From Microglena sp. YARC (lineage: Eukaryota > Chlorophyta > Chlorophyceae > Chlamydomonadales > Chlamydomonadaceae), in assembly GCA_022414725.1 (NCBI GenBank), contig CM039462.1:8055712-8119711 (forward strand): a stretch of DNA of 64,000 nt. Reading direction: 5' to 3'. The notes below the pieces were generated by a model. It had not been told where the DNA came from. It saw nothing but the letters and a program-made list of their open reading frames with translations, and ran no database searches. A program made the translations under genes and the position numbers. Of the stretch, positions 20,633-35,600 are shown in pieces. Every line of letters starts with the position of its first letter. Within the stretch, counting starts at the first letter, position 1.

Positions 20633-23600
20633 GTGAGATACAGTGGTGGCGGTGGTGGTGGTGGTGGTGGTGGTGGTGATGGTCATGGAGGTGGTGGCGG
20701 TGGTGGTGGTGAGGGATGGTGGTGGTGGAGGTGGTGGTCGTGATGGTGGTGTGTAATCAATGACCAGTCCAAAGTGTACACTACCAGCAGCTGCAGTGGA
20801 GGCATCAGTGTGTTTGGGGACCCATCTGAGGTGAGGTACAGTGGTGGCGGTGGCGGTGGTGGTGGTGGTGGTGGTGGTGGTAGTCATGGAGGTGGTGGTC
20901 GTGGTGGTGGTGTGTTATCAATGACCAGCCCAATGTATACAACCAGCAGCTGCATTTTGCGCATCAGTGTGTTTGGAGACCCATCTGAGGTGAGGGACGG
21001 TGTTGGTGTTGGTGGTGAGGGATGGTGGTGGTGGAGGTGGTGGTCGTGGTGGTGGTGTGTTATCAATGATCAGCCGAATATGTACACTACCAGCAGCTGC
21101 AGTGGAGGCATCAGTGTGTTTGGTGACCCATCTGAGGTGAGGTACAGTGGTGGCGGTGGTGGTGGTGGTGGTGGTAGTCATGGGGGTGGTGGTCGTGGTG
21201 GTGGTGTGTAATCAATGACCAGCCCAATGTATACAACCAGCAGCTGCAGTGGGCGCATCAGTGTGTTTGGAGACCCATCTGAGGTGAGGGACGGTGTTGG
21301 TGTTGGTGGTGAGGGATGGTGGTGGTGGAGGTGGTGGTCGTGGTGGTGGTGTGTTATCAATGATCAGCCGAATATGTACACGACCAGTAGCTGCAGTGGA
21401 CGCATCAGTGTGTTTGGAGACCCATCTGAGGTGAGGTACAGTGGTGGTGGTGGTCGTGATGGTGGTGGTGGTGGTGGTGGTGGAGGTGGTGGTCCTGGTG
21501 GTGTGTTATCAATGATCAGCCAAATGTGTGCACTACCAGCAGCTGCAGTGGACGCATCAGTGTGTTTGGAGACCCACCTGAGGTGAGATATAGTGGTGGT
21601 GGTGTGGTGGTGGTGGGTTGGTGGTGGTGGTGGTGGTTGTGGTCGTGGTCGTGGTCGTGGTGTAGTTGGTGGTGGAGGTGGTGGAGGTGGTGAAGGTGGT
21701 GGTGGTGGTGAGGGGTGTGTGTGTGGGGGGTGTACTATCTAGGTGGTGGTGTTGTTGGTGGAGGTGGTGGTCGTGGTGGAGGTGGTGGTGGTGGTGGTGG
21801 TGGTGATGGTGGTGAAGGTGATGGTGGTGGTGAGGGGTGTGTGGGGGGGGGTTGTACTATCTAGGTGGGGGCTGTACTATCTCTACTTGGTTGGGTCTGA
21901 CTGCTCTGAAACTGGTTCTAGGTCTATGTGATGTGTGTGTTACTGTGGGAGTCCGGCCTTAAGCAAGGGGTGGGGCAGCCAGCTTGTGCACCCGCTCAAG
22001 GGGGAACTAGAGTCTAAAGTCATAAGCTATAGCCCGACATCGAGGCTCTATAGTAATGTCAGGTAAAGAACCCATTGGGGAACCCTTGACATTAGTAATG
22101 TCGGGTAAAGAACCCAGTTGGGAAACCTTGACATTAGTAATGTCGGGTAAGGAACCCAGTGGGGAAACCTAACATTAGTAATGTCGGGTAAAGAACCCAT
22201 TGGGGAACCCTTGACATTAGTAATGTCGGGTAAAGAACCCAGTTGGGAAACCTTGACATTAGTAATGTCGGGTAAAGAACCCAGTTGGGAACCCTTGACA
22301 TTAGTAATGTCGGGTAAAGAACCCAGTTGGGAAACCTTGACATTAGTAATGTCGGGTAAAGAACCCAGTTGGGAAACCTAACATTAGTAATGTCATGTAA
22401 AGAACCCAGTGGGGAAACCTAACATTAGTAATGCCGGGTAAAGAACCCAGTGGGGAAACCTTGACATTCTATGAGCCATCGAGGCTTGATGGGCCCTTAG
22501 GGGGAGAGACGGTGATTGTGGGGAGAGGGGGGCCTGTGTTGGTCCATGAGGGTGGGGTGGGGGTGGAGGGGAGTGTACTGAAGTAGGTAGGGACACTACT
22601 AGCAGGTACCAGGGCGCTACTGGGACCCTACTAGGTGACACTACTAGCAGGCACTAGCAGGTACCAGGGCGCTACTGGGACCCTACTAGGTGACACTACT
22701 AGCAGGCACTAGCAGGTACTAGCAGGCACTAGCAGGTACTAGCAGGTACTAGCAAGTACTAGCAGGTACTAGCAGGTACTAGCAGGTACTAGCAGGTACC
22801 TACTAGCAGGTACTAGCAGGTCCCAGTAGCGCCCTGGTAACTACTAGCAGGTACCAGGGTGCTACTGGGATGGTACTAGGGGGCTACTAGGCTCTACTAG
22901 GTGGCTTCTAGGATACTAGTTGGCTTCTAAGGTAATAGGCAAGGAGCTCAGACTACGCGGAGAACGTATATAATCAACCAAGTCAACAAGGATCCCGCTC
23001 TCAATCGTTTCATACATCGGATGGGACAGTATAAACAAGGAGCAGCCGTAGCTTACCTCCATGATGATAAGGACCACTAGGGTGACTCCACATGTAGCCA
23101 CATGCCAGGCACTGCTGGGGGAACAAGGTCAGCAATCCATGGTGGCGAAGGAAGACTTCTACTAGGGATAGGTAGGGGTCGGCTATGTTAAATAATATTA
23201 GTGAATAAATGATATTATATAATATTATGTAATATTAGTCGGACGAGTCTCACCAGAATTTCGAATTAATTTGAAAAACTAATATTATTGTGATATTATA
23301 ATAATATTAGTTAATTTTAGTTTTTCAAACATTAATATTAGTTGCCGTTCCCTAGGTATAGGTAGGGACTGGCATATCATATGATTCTGACCAAAGGCGA
23401 GTATGATATCATATGATATCATACAAATTGCATTACGTGATTGTATATCAATGGTAACTTAAGCCCAGTCAGTCTGCCGTCATCTTATGATATCATGAGA
23501 TGACATGATATCATATTATATCATATTGCTGCTCCTTAGCTACAGGTGGACCTGACATGGTCCTGGGTCTAATAGCCAGACAGGGCCAGACATCATATCG

Positions 23601-26600
23601 TGAAAACGTGGAGCGAGGTGCGAGCTCCACAGCCCTCACGCCCCTTAAGGCGTGGGGGCAGAGATTCCGCAATGCTGGAGAGGGATGGGCATGTGGGGAT
23701 TGCGGAAATGGGATATGGGATGGGGAGGGGTGAAATTTCTTCCAGCCGAATTCGCAGTTCTGCTGATGCAGCGGTACTGCAATTAGGAGATCCAAGCGGG
23801 CTTCGCAGAGATTCTGCAGAGCCTGGGAGGGATGGGCATGTTGGAGATTGCGGGAAAGGTCCGGCTAAAGTAGTTAAAAATGGCCCCCCAGACCCCCGGG
23901 GGCTCTGCGCTCCATGCCCCCAGGGTTTGTGGGCAGTGCGTCACACTGGGGGTGCACCAAGTACCTCACTTTTGGGACGTGTTGCAAGCAGGAAGACGTG
24001 TCCCTGTGCCTGCCAGTGCCTGCCAGTGCCTGCTGGTGCCGCTGCCGCTGCCGGTCTCCTTCCTGTGGGCCGAAAAGGCCATAAGGTCAGAAGGTCTCAG
24101 ATAAGGGAGATGATAAATAAATAAATAGTATGCCTTGATACGAGGCGTGAGGTTGAGGGGGCCAGCCCGTTTGCTTCCACTGGGGCCAACCACCAATAGG
24201 TTAGGGGAGGGGCTATCATACCCCTGGAGGAGTTTTTTGGGCCTGTTCCTGGGATATGAGAAAGATGAGAGAGATGAGAGATATGATGATATGATCTATC
24301 CACCATCCATCCATCCATCCATCCATCCATCCATCCATCCATCCATCCATCCATCCATCCATCCATCCATCCATCCATCCATCCATCCATCCATCCATCC
24401 ATCCATCCATCATCCAACCATCCATCCACCCATCCATCACCACCCACCCACCCACCCTCCCCACCCACTATAAACAAACTGCGGTCTAACCACTGCACAA
24501 CAGGAGACTCGGGCTGCTGGCAAGAAAGGAGGAGCCTGGGTGTTTGCCTCACACGATCCGGTGTCTGACCCTCAAGAGGTTTTGCGTCGGGTTAAGGAGG
24601 GCTACGCATCTTGTAAGTCCTATGCCCCCCCCCCCCCCCCCCCCCCACACACACACCAACCACCACCACCACCACCACACACACACACACACTACCACAC
24701 CACCTCCCCTGATTCCTCTTCTGTCCTGTGCCCCCCCACCCCCACCCCACCCACCCCACCCACATCCACCACCACTCTGATCCTCTGCAGTCCCTAGTGG
24801 GTTTTAGCCAACCATGATCCGGTGTCTGACCCTCAAAAGATGTTGCGGCGGTTTAATGAGGGCTGCGCATCCACACCCCACCCCTCTCTGATCCTCTTCT
24901 GTCCTATGCCCCCCAATCCCCCACACACCCCCTCTCTCGTCCTCTTCCGTCCTATGCCCCCACCCCCACCCCTCTCTCTGATCCTCTTCCATCCTGTGCC
25001 CCCCCACCCCTCACCCCCCCTGATTCTCATGTCCTATGCCCTCCTCACCCACTGCATTCTCATTCTTTATGCCGAGTGTTACATTCTCATTCAACAAGCT
25101 GCATTCTGCATCATCATTCTATATGCCGAGTCGAGGGGGGGGCAAGAAAAAAGCTGCCGTACCGCACCTTAGCTTTGGATAGAGCCTTTCCTCAAAGTAT
25201 ATAAAAAAAAGGTTATTTTTTGAGCCAAAAATAAAGTTGTACAAAAGTTAGAGGGGTCCAATTTTTTTTTCAACCAAAGCGGCCCAAATCTTAACTTCGT
25301 GATAAATCACGTTTGGGTAACCCCATGAAAGATGTAAGAGCATAACTGAAATGGGCTTTAAAAGATCTTTCGAATGACCCCATTTTTAGAGGGGGTAGGG
25401 TGAGGTAATTGGGTTTTAGGAGGGTTGGGGTGGGGGTGGGGGGGGGGGGGGTAAAAAAAACTTTTAGCCAACTTTATTTCCCCCTCTTTTTTGTATGAAA
25501 CGTCCACAATTCCAACTCCCATCTGAATCGGACACCATATCGAAGGTGCGGTCAAAAATCTGTCTTTCTGCCCCCCCCCCTGTGCCGAGTGCTATATTGT
25601 CATTCTGCAAGCTACAGTCTTATTTGATATGCCGTTTGCATTCAGCATCCTGCATTCTCATTCTATATGCTGAGTGCTACATTCTTATTCTGCATGCTGT
25701 ATTCTGCTTCCTGCATTCTCATTCTATACGCTGAGTGCTACATTCTCATTCTGCATGCTGTATTCTGCTTCCTGCATTCTCATTCTATACGCTGAGTGCT
25801 ACATTCTCATTCTGCATGCTGTATTCTGCTTCCTGCATTCTCATTCTATACGCTGAGTGCTACATTCTCATTCTGCATGCTGTATTCTGCTTCCTGCATT
25901 CTCATTCTATACGCTGAGTGCTACATTCTCATTCTGCATGCTGTATTCTGCTTCCTGCATTCTCATTCTATACGCTGAGTGCTACAGTTCTCATTCTGCA
26001 TGCTGTATTCTGCTTCCTGCATTCTCATTCTATACGCTGAGTGCTACATTCTCATTCTGCATGCTGTATTCTGCTTCCTGCATTCTCATTCTATACGCTG
26101 AGTGCTACATTCTCATTCTGCATGCTGTATTCTGCTTCCTGCATTCTCATTATATGCGCTGAGTGCTACATTCTCATTCTGCATGCTGTATTCTGCTTCC
26201 TGCACTCTCATTCTATACGCTGATTGCAACATTCTCATTCTGCATGCTGTATTCTTTTTCCTGCATTCTCATTCTATACGCTGAGTGCTACATTCTCATT
26301 CTGCATGCTGTATTCTGCTTCCTGCATTCTCATTCTATACGCTGAGTGCTACATTCTCATTCTGCATGCTGTATTCAGCATCCTGCATTCTCATTCTATA
26401 CGCTGAGTGCTACATTCTCATTCTGCATGCTGTATTCTGCATCCTGCATTCTCATTCTATACGCTGAGTGCTACATTCTCATTCTGCATGCTGTATTCTG
26501 CTTCCTGCATTCTCATTCTATACGCTGAGTGCTACATTCTCATTCTGCATGCTGTATTCAGCATCCTGCATTCTCATTCTATACGCTGAGTGCTACATTC

Positions 26601-29600
26601 TCATTCTGCATGCTGTATTCTGCTTCCTGCATATTCATTCTATACGCTGATTGCTACATTCTCATTCTGCATGCTGTATTCAGCTTCCTGCATATTCATT
26701 CTATACGCTGAGTGCTACATTCTCATTCTGCATGCTGTATTCTGCTTCCTGCATTCTCATTCTATATGCTGAGTGTTCCATTCTCATTCTGCAAGCTGCA
26801 GTTTCATTCTGTATGCCGATGCTGCATTCTCATTCTGCATGCTGAGTGACAACTTTGCACTGTGACACCTTTCACACCCATCACACGAACTACCACCCAC
26901 CACACCCACCACCACCACTACCACCACCAGGTGGACGGCTAGTGCTGCGCTTCGATCCTTTTACACCCATCACACAAACCACCCCACCCCACCCACCACC
27001 ACACCACCACCACCACCACCACCACACCACCACCACCACCACCGTCCTCCAGGTGTGAGGCTAGTGATGCGCTTCGAGCCTTTCATTCTTCATCCCAAGT
27101 TCTGCTTTCTACATTCTCATTCTGCATGCTGAGTGTGACAATTTTGCAACAGCTACTCGGCTCTGATGCCCAAATCACAGCTCTCATCCCTCTGCACCCA
27201 CACCCACCACTACACCCACAACACAAACGACCAAACCCACCACCACCACCACCACCACACCGTTCCACCAGGTGGGAGGCTAGTGATGCGCTTCGAGCCT
27301 TTCATTCTTCATGCGGAGTGCGACTCTGTCACAACGGCTGCCCAGCTCTTGCACGCCGCCAAGCTGGCAGGGTTCCGAGAGAGTGGCCTGTCTCTCGGCG
27401 CTGCAGGGCAGCGCGCAATGGTGGGGGTGCGCTGCTCACTCCGCCTGGAAGCCCCAGTTGCGGACAACGGGCAGATGCTGGTACCTGACGACCACATCCT
27501 GTACCTGGTCAAGCTGTGCAACGAGAAGTTCGATGAAAACACGCAACGAATCGCCAAGCTTGTAGAGCAACTGCGTATACTGTACTCGCCCTCCCCCCTG
27601 CTAGCCCCCGCTGCCTCTACCAAGCGAGGTAAAGGAAAGCATCAGGCACAACCTCACGCGGCTGTTTTTACCTCCCCACCAACTTTGGCCCCCCACCCCC
27701 CACCCCAGGGGTGCGGGGGGGCCTGGGAATTAGGGGGGGCGGTGGCTCGCAAGGCGAAACGGGGTCCGGGAGATGCTTTCTCTGCCTTGCAGCAGCTGAA
27801 GCAGCGACAGGAAGATGCCTTGTCTAAGCTTACTGCTCTTGAAAAGCGCGCGGCATGTGTCGTGGGCCAACACCCATCCACCTTGGCAGTAAAACCAAGC
27901 CGTGCTGGCAAGGCTCCAGCCATGTCTAAGGCTACCGTTGTGGTCAAGCTTGCTCCTGCCCAACCCCTTTCCTGGCATCCACTCATCTCCAGCCCCTCCC
28001 CTGCCCCCTCGGACCTGTTGGGCGCAGCCCCCTCAGCTGATTTGAGCCCGGAGAGCATGCTGCGTTGGGGCCACGCCACTGTCACTCACAAACATTGTGT
28101 AATCGTGATCGGTGGCTATGGTGGTGAAGGCTCTCACACAAGGAGAGCTGATGTCCTTGTGTATGACGGCTCGGCAGGCACTTGGACCTTAGCCCAGGAA
28201 ACCGCCGCCACAAAAGGGTTGGCTCCGGAACCGCAGATTGGCCACGCAGCAAAGAGGTTGGCTCCGGAACCGCGGATGGGTCATGTGGCAGCAATGATGG
28301 GTGAGGACCATGCCGTTCTTATTGGGGGGCGCACAAGCCCAGCCAAAGCGCTGAACGACGTGTGGTTGCTCTGCCTTAACACCTGGAAATGGACACTACT
28401 CCACCCCCAGGTATGACTTTATTTGTACGTTTTGTATGCATTTGTATGTATTTGTATGTATATGCAAATATGTATTTGTATGCATTTGTATGTATTTGTA
28501 TGTATATGTAAATATGTATATGTATCTTTTGTATGTATTCGTATGCATTTGTATGTATTTGTATGTATATGCAAATATGTATTTGTATGCATTTGTATGT
28601 ATTTGTATGTATACGTAAATATGTATATGTATCTTTTGTATGTATTCGTATGCATTTGTATGTATTTGTATGTATATGCAAATATGTATTTGTATGCATT
28701 TGTATGTATTTGTATGTATATGTAAATATGTATATGTATCTTTTGTATGTATTCGTATGCATTTGTATGTATTTGTATGTATATGCAAATATGTATTTGT
28801 ATGCATTTGTATGTATTTGTATGTATATGTAAATATGTATATGTATCTTTTGTATGTATTCGTATGTATTTGTATGTATATGCAAATATGTATTTGTATG
28901 CATTTGTATGTATTTGTATGTATATGTAAATATGTATATGTATCTTTTGTATGTATTCGTATGCATTTGTATGTATTTGTATGTATATGCAAATATGTAT
29001 TTGTATGCATTTGTATGTATTTGTATGTAAATGTAAATATGTATATGTATCTTTTGTATGTATTCGTATGCATTTGTATGTATTTGTACAGTCCAGGGGT
29101 AGCCAAACAGGTTGAAGGGACTTGCCCAACCTCACAATATGTATGGTAGTTTAATAAAGCAAGCACTAGCAACTGAACCCCAACATTATGGGTGTGTGTT
29201 TTTACAGTCTAGCCGGTCAAAGGGTAGCCAAATAGGCTCGCTTGACTTGCCCAACCTCAATGCTGGATAGGGCTGTTTACAAAAAAGGCACTTGTGAACT
29301 GGACCCCAACAAATCTGAAATGATGGGGGCCCGGAATTCGTGCCATGCAAATAATTAAAATTAATTAATTAACTAAATTAATTAACTTTTATTATCTGCA
29401 TAGCACGAATTCCGGGCCCCCAAAATCAATAAATCAATTAATTTATTAACTAACTAAATACAAATTAATTAATTAATTAATTAATTAATACAACTCTGAA
29501 GTATCTATATATTTAGATGAATGGCTCAATGGTTGAGCAATTTTTTTTTGTAGCATTGTTTTTTAGCAGCAACCAATGAAGGTGCTGGTTCAAATCCCTA

Positions 29601-32600
29601 TGGGTGTGCTTTAGTGTTCCCGGTTGCTGTCAACTGCCATGGTAGCTTTGTCTAGGTTAACTAGCAGCCCGTTAAGCCTTATGCAGTGATATACATTGGT
29701 CTAGTGGTAGACGAAGTCACTTTAAGAAAGAAGAGTCGGGGGTTCGACTCCCCCTTCGGTGGCTCTTGGCGTTGCAGGTTGTCGTCAACCGCGATGGTAG
29801 CTTGTCCAGTTGAGGTAGGAGACCGCTCCCCACCCGCGTACGACGGGCCCCCTTAACACCACGCCCCATCAGGAGTTATTATTACCTTTTTTAGCAGCCC
29901 GTTCCCTACCGCCGTTATACGGGGCTCCCTTAATACCATGCTCTACCAGGCGTTATCATTATTATATCGTGTTATCATATCATATCATATCGCGTTGTCA
30001 TATCATACCACGTTATCATATTATATCGCGTTATCATTATCACATGGCGTAGTCATATCGTATCTTATCATAATATATTGAGTTATCATTATCATATCGT
30101 GTTATCATATCATATCGCGTTATCATTATCATATCGCGTCATCATATCATATCGCGTTATCATATCATATTGCGTCAAATCATATCATATCATATATCAT
30201 ATCATATTATATCATATCATACCGCGTTATCATTATTATATCGCGTTATCATATTACTTTTAATACAACTCTACCCCCAGTTATTCCCCACGACAGCTTT
30301 GTAGTTAAGCTGCTTTTTTTGGTTCAGCATTTTGTTTAAAGCTTTTGTAGTATAGCTGTTTTTTTGTGTTCATTTTTTTGGTCCAGCATTTATTATAAAT
30401 TGTTTTTGAGTGACAAATTGTTTTTTTGTGTTCATTTTTTTGGGTCCAGCATTTTGTTTAAAGCTTTTGTAGTATAGCTGTTTTTTTGTGTTCATTCTTT
30501 TTGAAGCTTTGTAAAGCTGCTTTTTTTTGTTAAGTTTTTCTTCTTCTTCTTTGTAAAGCTGCTTCATGGAAAGCTGATTTTTTGCGGAGCCCCCTCTTCA
30601 AGGGGGCGGGAGCTCCCATGTTTACCCATTTGTCCGTTTGTCCGACTGAACAAAATTGAAGCCTGACACGTCATCCAACGGTCGTGTAACTAACTCGCTT
30701 CGGTCAGCTCCACTGTTGCCACCTTTCGTTCCGTTGCCAACACACTCCGCCAATTTTCTGTTTGCGACGCTGCATAGGACTTGTTGTAATCTATTGTCCC
30801 TTTCTCTTGTCTTTTAATACTGTTAATTTCTCTTCTCGTTTAAAAAAACAATCATATCCATTGTACTGACAGCCTGGAAAGAAGTTTTTATTTCCCCCCA
30901 CCCCACCCCACCCCACACACACATATTTACACACCCACCCCACCCCACACTCAGGTGATCCCATCAACTGCTAATGGCCACAAGCCAGCTACAAACGATG
31001 CTTTAAAAGGGTCTAACCCCAGCCCTAGTGCCAGTGCCCCTGTATGACCGGGCCGATTCCGGTATGCACACACATGTACACGCAAACACCCATGTAATCC
31101 CATCAACTGCTAATGGCCACAAGCCAGCTACAAACGGTGCTTTAAAAGGGTCCAACCCAAGCTCTAATGCCAGTGCCCCTGTGTGGCCGGGCCGATTCTG
31201 GTACACACACACACACACACACATATTTTCACGCACACTACCCCACCCCACCCCACCCCACCCCACCCCACCCCCAGGTAATCCCATCAACTGCTAATGG
31301 CCACAAGCCAGCTACAAGCGGTGCATTAAAGGGGTCCAACCCAAGCCCTAATGCCAGTGCCCCTGTGTGGCCGGGCTGATTCCGGTAAACACACACACAC
31401 CCTGCTCCACCGTACCCCACCCTACCTCACCCCCAGGTAATCCCATCAACTGCTAATGGCTACAAGCCAGCAACAAGCGGTGCATTAAACAAGTCCAACA
31501 AAAGCTCTAATGCCAGTGCCCCTGTGTGGCCAGGCCGATTCCGAAACACACTCACATTTACACGCAAACGCACCCGCCCTACCCACAAACACACACCCCA
31601 CACCCACAATCACACCCACAAACACACACCCACAAACACAAACACACACACACCCACAAACACAAACACACACCCACACACCCACACCACACACACACCA
31701 CAATCACACCCACAAACACACACCCACCACCCACAAACACACACACACACACCCCACAAACGACAAACACACACCCACAACACACACACACACACACACA
31801 ATCACACCACAAAACACACACCCACAAGCACAACACACACACACGCCACAAACACAAACACAAACACACACCCCCCCACACCCACACCCACACCCACACA
31901 CACCTCACCCTACTCCACCCCCAGGTAATCCCATCAACTGCTAATGGCCACACGCCAGCAACAAGCAGTGCATTAAATGGGTCCAACCCAAGCTCTAATG
32001 CCAGTGCCCCTGTGTGGCCGGGTCGATTCCGCCACGCGGCTGTGTCTGCCCCCCTGAGTGGCGGTGCTTCTGCCAAGCCAGGGGGGGCTAGCCCAGCCGG
32101 TCACTGTGTGTTGGTCTTCGGTGGTCGTGACGACCGCCAGATTTTCAGCGACCTTTGGGTTTTGAAGGCAGAGGTTGGTGAGACTGGGGCCAAGCCGACT
32201 GCCCTCCCCCCAAGTGTCGGTGAGACTGGGGCCACGCCAACGGGCCCCCCCCCAGATGCCGGTGAGACTGGGGCCACGCCAACTGCCCCCCCCCCAGATG
32301 TCGAGTCTCTGGTGTGGACTTGGGTCCAGGTCCCTGGGGGCTCCGCCCAAGATGTTTTGGGCGATGCGATAACCCCTACTGAGCTTGCAGGTTCCCAGGC
32401 CGTCCCTGAGGAGGGCCTGCCCCTACAAACTTCCTGTGCGGAGTCTGCACCCTGGCCTTGCCCCCGGAACTCCCACGCGATGGCCATAGCTGGCGACCAG
32501 GTCTACCTGCATGGTGGCATGTCAGGCTACGGGAGGCACTACAACTGCATGTACTGCCTCAGTCTGACTGAGGCACTGAAAGAAGTAGCAGACGTCCAGG

Positions 32601-35600
32601 CTGGATCCAAACTAGGCTATGTGGCCAGTCCCGTGGGTAAACCCCCAGCCACCTTGTGGAAACATCTGATGCCTAAACAGACAACCCCGCCAGCTTGCTT
32701 CTCTCACTCGCTGACAGCCTGGCACGAACCCAGTTTGGCGGGCCCTGTCCTGCTTCTCGCAGGGGGCTACCCAACTGCGCACCACGACTCCCTGTTTGTG
32801 TTCGACACGACGAAAGAGGAATGGAACAGGGTGAAGATTTCCATTCCCCCCCCTGAGGCGCATGGTAATTTCGTGCCTGTTCGGCATTCTGCAGGTCAGT
32901 TCCCCCCCCTCCCCCCCCCCTCCCCCCCCCGCTGTATATAGCGTTCGCTACTTATGACCCCCGTTTTGTCCCAAATTGGCGCTAGAAAAATAAATAAATA
33001 AATAATGTTTTTTGTCCTGAAAAGTTAACGCCTGGAGAAAACATCCCTGCTGCATGTGTCTGCTTTTATTAATCATTCGCTCCTTTTTTCTCTTCTCCTC
33101 TTACTGTTGATTTTTCTTCTCGACAATGTTAACTTAGATCCCTTGTACTCGCACTGCCGGGAAAGGAGCTTCTATCTGTTACCTACCCATCCTCCCCTTC
33201 CCAATACAGGTAATCCTGCCCCCTCCCCCCCCCACAACCCCCCCTACAACCTCCCCCCCCCCTCCTCCCCCCCCCCCACAACCCCTTTACAAACCCTCCC
33301 CCCCTTCCCACAGGTATCCTGCCCCTCCCCCTTCCCCCCTACAACCCTCCCCCCTCCCCATACAACCCTCCCCTCCCCCCACCCCCCCCCCCCCTACAAC
33401 GCCTCTCCCTCCCCCCCCCCCCCCCGCCCCCCCTTCAACCCTCCCCCTTCCCTCAGGTATCCTGCCCCCTCCCCCCCACAACTCCCCCCCACACAACCCC
33501 TACGACCCTCCCCCCCTTCCCACAGGTATCCTGCCCCCCCCCCCCCCCCCCTCCTCCCCCCCAACATCACACAACCCCTGCAACCCCTCCCCCACCCCCC
33601 CACCCTTTTCCACAGGTATCTGCCCCCATAACCCCCACCCCCCACCCCCACCACCAACCAACCCTACAAACCCTCCCCCCCACACAACACAACACCCCTC
33701 ACCCTACAACCTTCCCCATCCCCTTCCCACAGGTAATCCTGTCCCCTCCCCCCCCCACAACCTTCCCCCCTTACACCTCCCCCCACCACCACCATCCCCC
33801 CCACGCCTTTCCGCAGGTAAACCTCCCTCTCTTCCTCCTCCTCCTCTGATGTGGGCAGCCCTGGTCCTCGTGGGTGCCCCCCAACCCCAACCCACCCTAC
33901 ACCCCTCCCCCCCCCCCCCTTCCCGGCATGTTTCCTGCCCCCCTCCTCCTCCTAAGACATAGACAGCCTGGTCGTCGTGGGTGCCCCCCCCTACGCACCC
34001 TACAACCCCTCACCCCCCCCTTCCCGCAGGTTTCCTGCCCCCTCCCTCCTCCTAAGACATAGGCATGCCTTGGTCCTCGTGGGGTGCCCCCCCCCCCACC
34101 CCCCCTCCTCACCCTACAACCCCCACTCCTCACTCCCCCCTTCCGCAGGTTTCCTGCCCCCCTCCTCCTCCTAAGACATACCCCTTCTTAGGCAGCCTGG
34201 TCCTCGTGGGTGCCCCCCCCGGGACGATAAGTACCCCACGCACCCCTACAACCCCCTCACCCCCCCCGCTTCTCGCAGGTTTTCCTGCCCCCCTCCTCCT
34301 CCTAGACATAGGCAGCCTGGTCTCGTGGGTGCCCCCCACCCACCCCCCACCGCCTACCAATCCCCTCACCCCCGCCCCTTCCCCGCGGTTTCCTGCCCCC
34401 TCCTCCTCCTATAGACCCTGGTCCTCGTGGGTGCCCCCCCCACACCCGTACCCTCCTCACCCCCCCCCCAGCAGGTTTCTGCCCGCCTCCCTCCTCCTAA
34501 GACATAGGCAGCCTGGTCCGTGGGTGCCCCCCCCACCCCCCCCACCCTACAACCCTCACCCCCACCACCCCGCAGGTTTCCTGCCCCCTCCTCCTCCTAA
34601 GACATAGGCAAGCCTGGTCTTGTGGGTGCCCCATGTAGTGCTCCACCCCCCCCCACCCTAACACCTATAGTCTCAACCCCCCCTTCCCGCAGGTTCTGCC
34701 CCCTCCTCCTCCCCTAAGAATAGCAGCCTGGTCCCTTGCTGGTGCCACCCCCCACACCCCCCGCCCCCCCCACCCTACAACCCCCACCCCCCACCTACAA
34801 CCCACGCTCACCCCGCCCTTTTTCCGCAGGTTTCCTGCCCCCCTCCTGCTCCTCAGATATAGGCAGCCTGGTCTCGTGGGTTCCCCCTACACCACCTGAC
34901 CCCTACCCACCCGCTACAACCCCCACGGCACCCTACAACCCTACCCACCTTACGCAGGTATCCTGCCCCTCTTCCTCCTCCTACCCCCTATCCTCCCATC
35001 CCCCTACAACCACCCCCCCTTCCCCCCCACCCCACCCACACCACCACCACCCTACCCCCCACACCACCCTACAACCCCACCGCGACCCTCCCCCGCAGGT
35101 TTCCCCTTCCCCCCTCTTCCTCCTCAGATATAGGCAGCCTGGTCCTCGGGTGGGTTTCCCCCCCCCCTCCCCACCCCTACAACCCTCCCCCACCCTAAAA
35201 CCCCCCACCCACCTGCCCGCAGGTTTCCTTCCCCCCTCTTCCTCCTCCTCAGACATAGGCAGCCTGGTCCTTGTGGGCGGCGGCGCCTTCTGTTTCAGTT
35301 TTGGTTCCATTTTCAGTCAAGCCTGGGCTCTTGACCTGCTCCCTGTCCTTCAGGCCCTCCAATCCCCGGTTGTTTCTTTACGGCCAGAGCAGGCAGTCCA
35401 CTATCCAGTCACAAGGCAATCCAATCCCTGGCTGTCCCTAGGCCCGAGGCAGGCAGTCCACTATCCAGTCACAAGGCAATCCAATCCCTGGCCCAAAGAC
35501 TGTCCTAGGCCGGCAGGCAGGTCAGTCCACAATCAAGTCACAAGGCCGTCAGCAGACCCCAAGGCTGTCCAAGTCTATGTCCCAAGCGACAAGTGTTGCA

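Noticed and set aside
22044..22470. CRISPR-like regular repeat array
   Set aside because: Units are contiguous near-identical repeats with no unique spacers, in a eukaryotic intron.
25674..26845. Series of 60-codon frames starting every 61 bp
   Set aside because: Frame-shifted readings of one 61-bp satellite.
28396..29172. Open frames of 196 to 258 codons on the minus strand
   Set aside because: TATG-rich satellite directly after the exon 3 donor; repeat composition explains them.
29690..29765. Functional tRNA gene
   Set aside because: A and B boxes are present but the seven-base acceptor stem does not pair.
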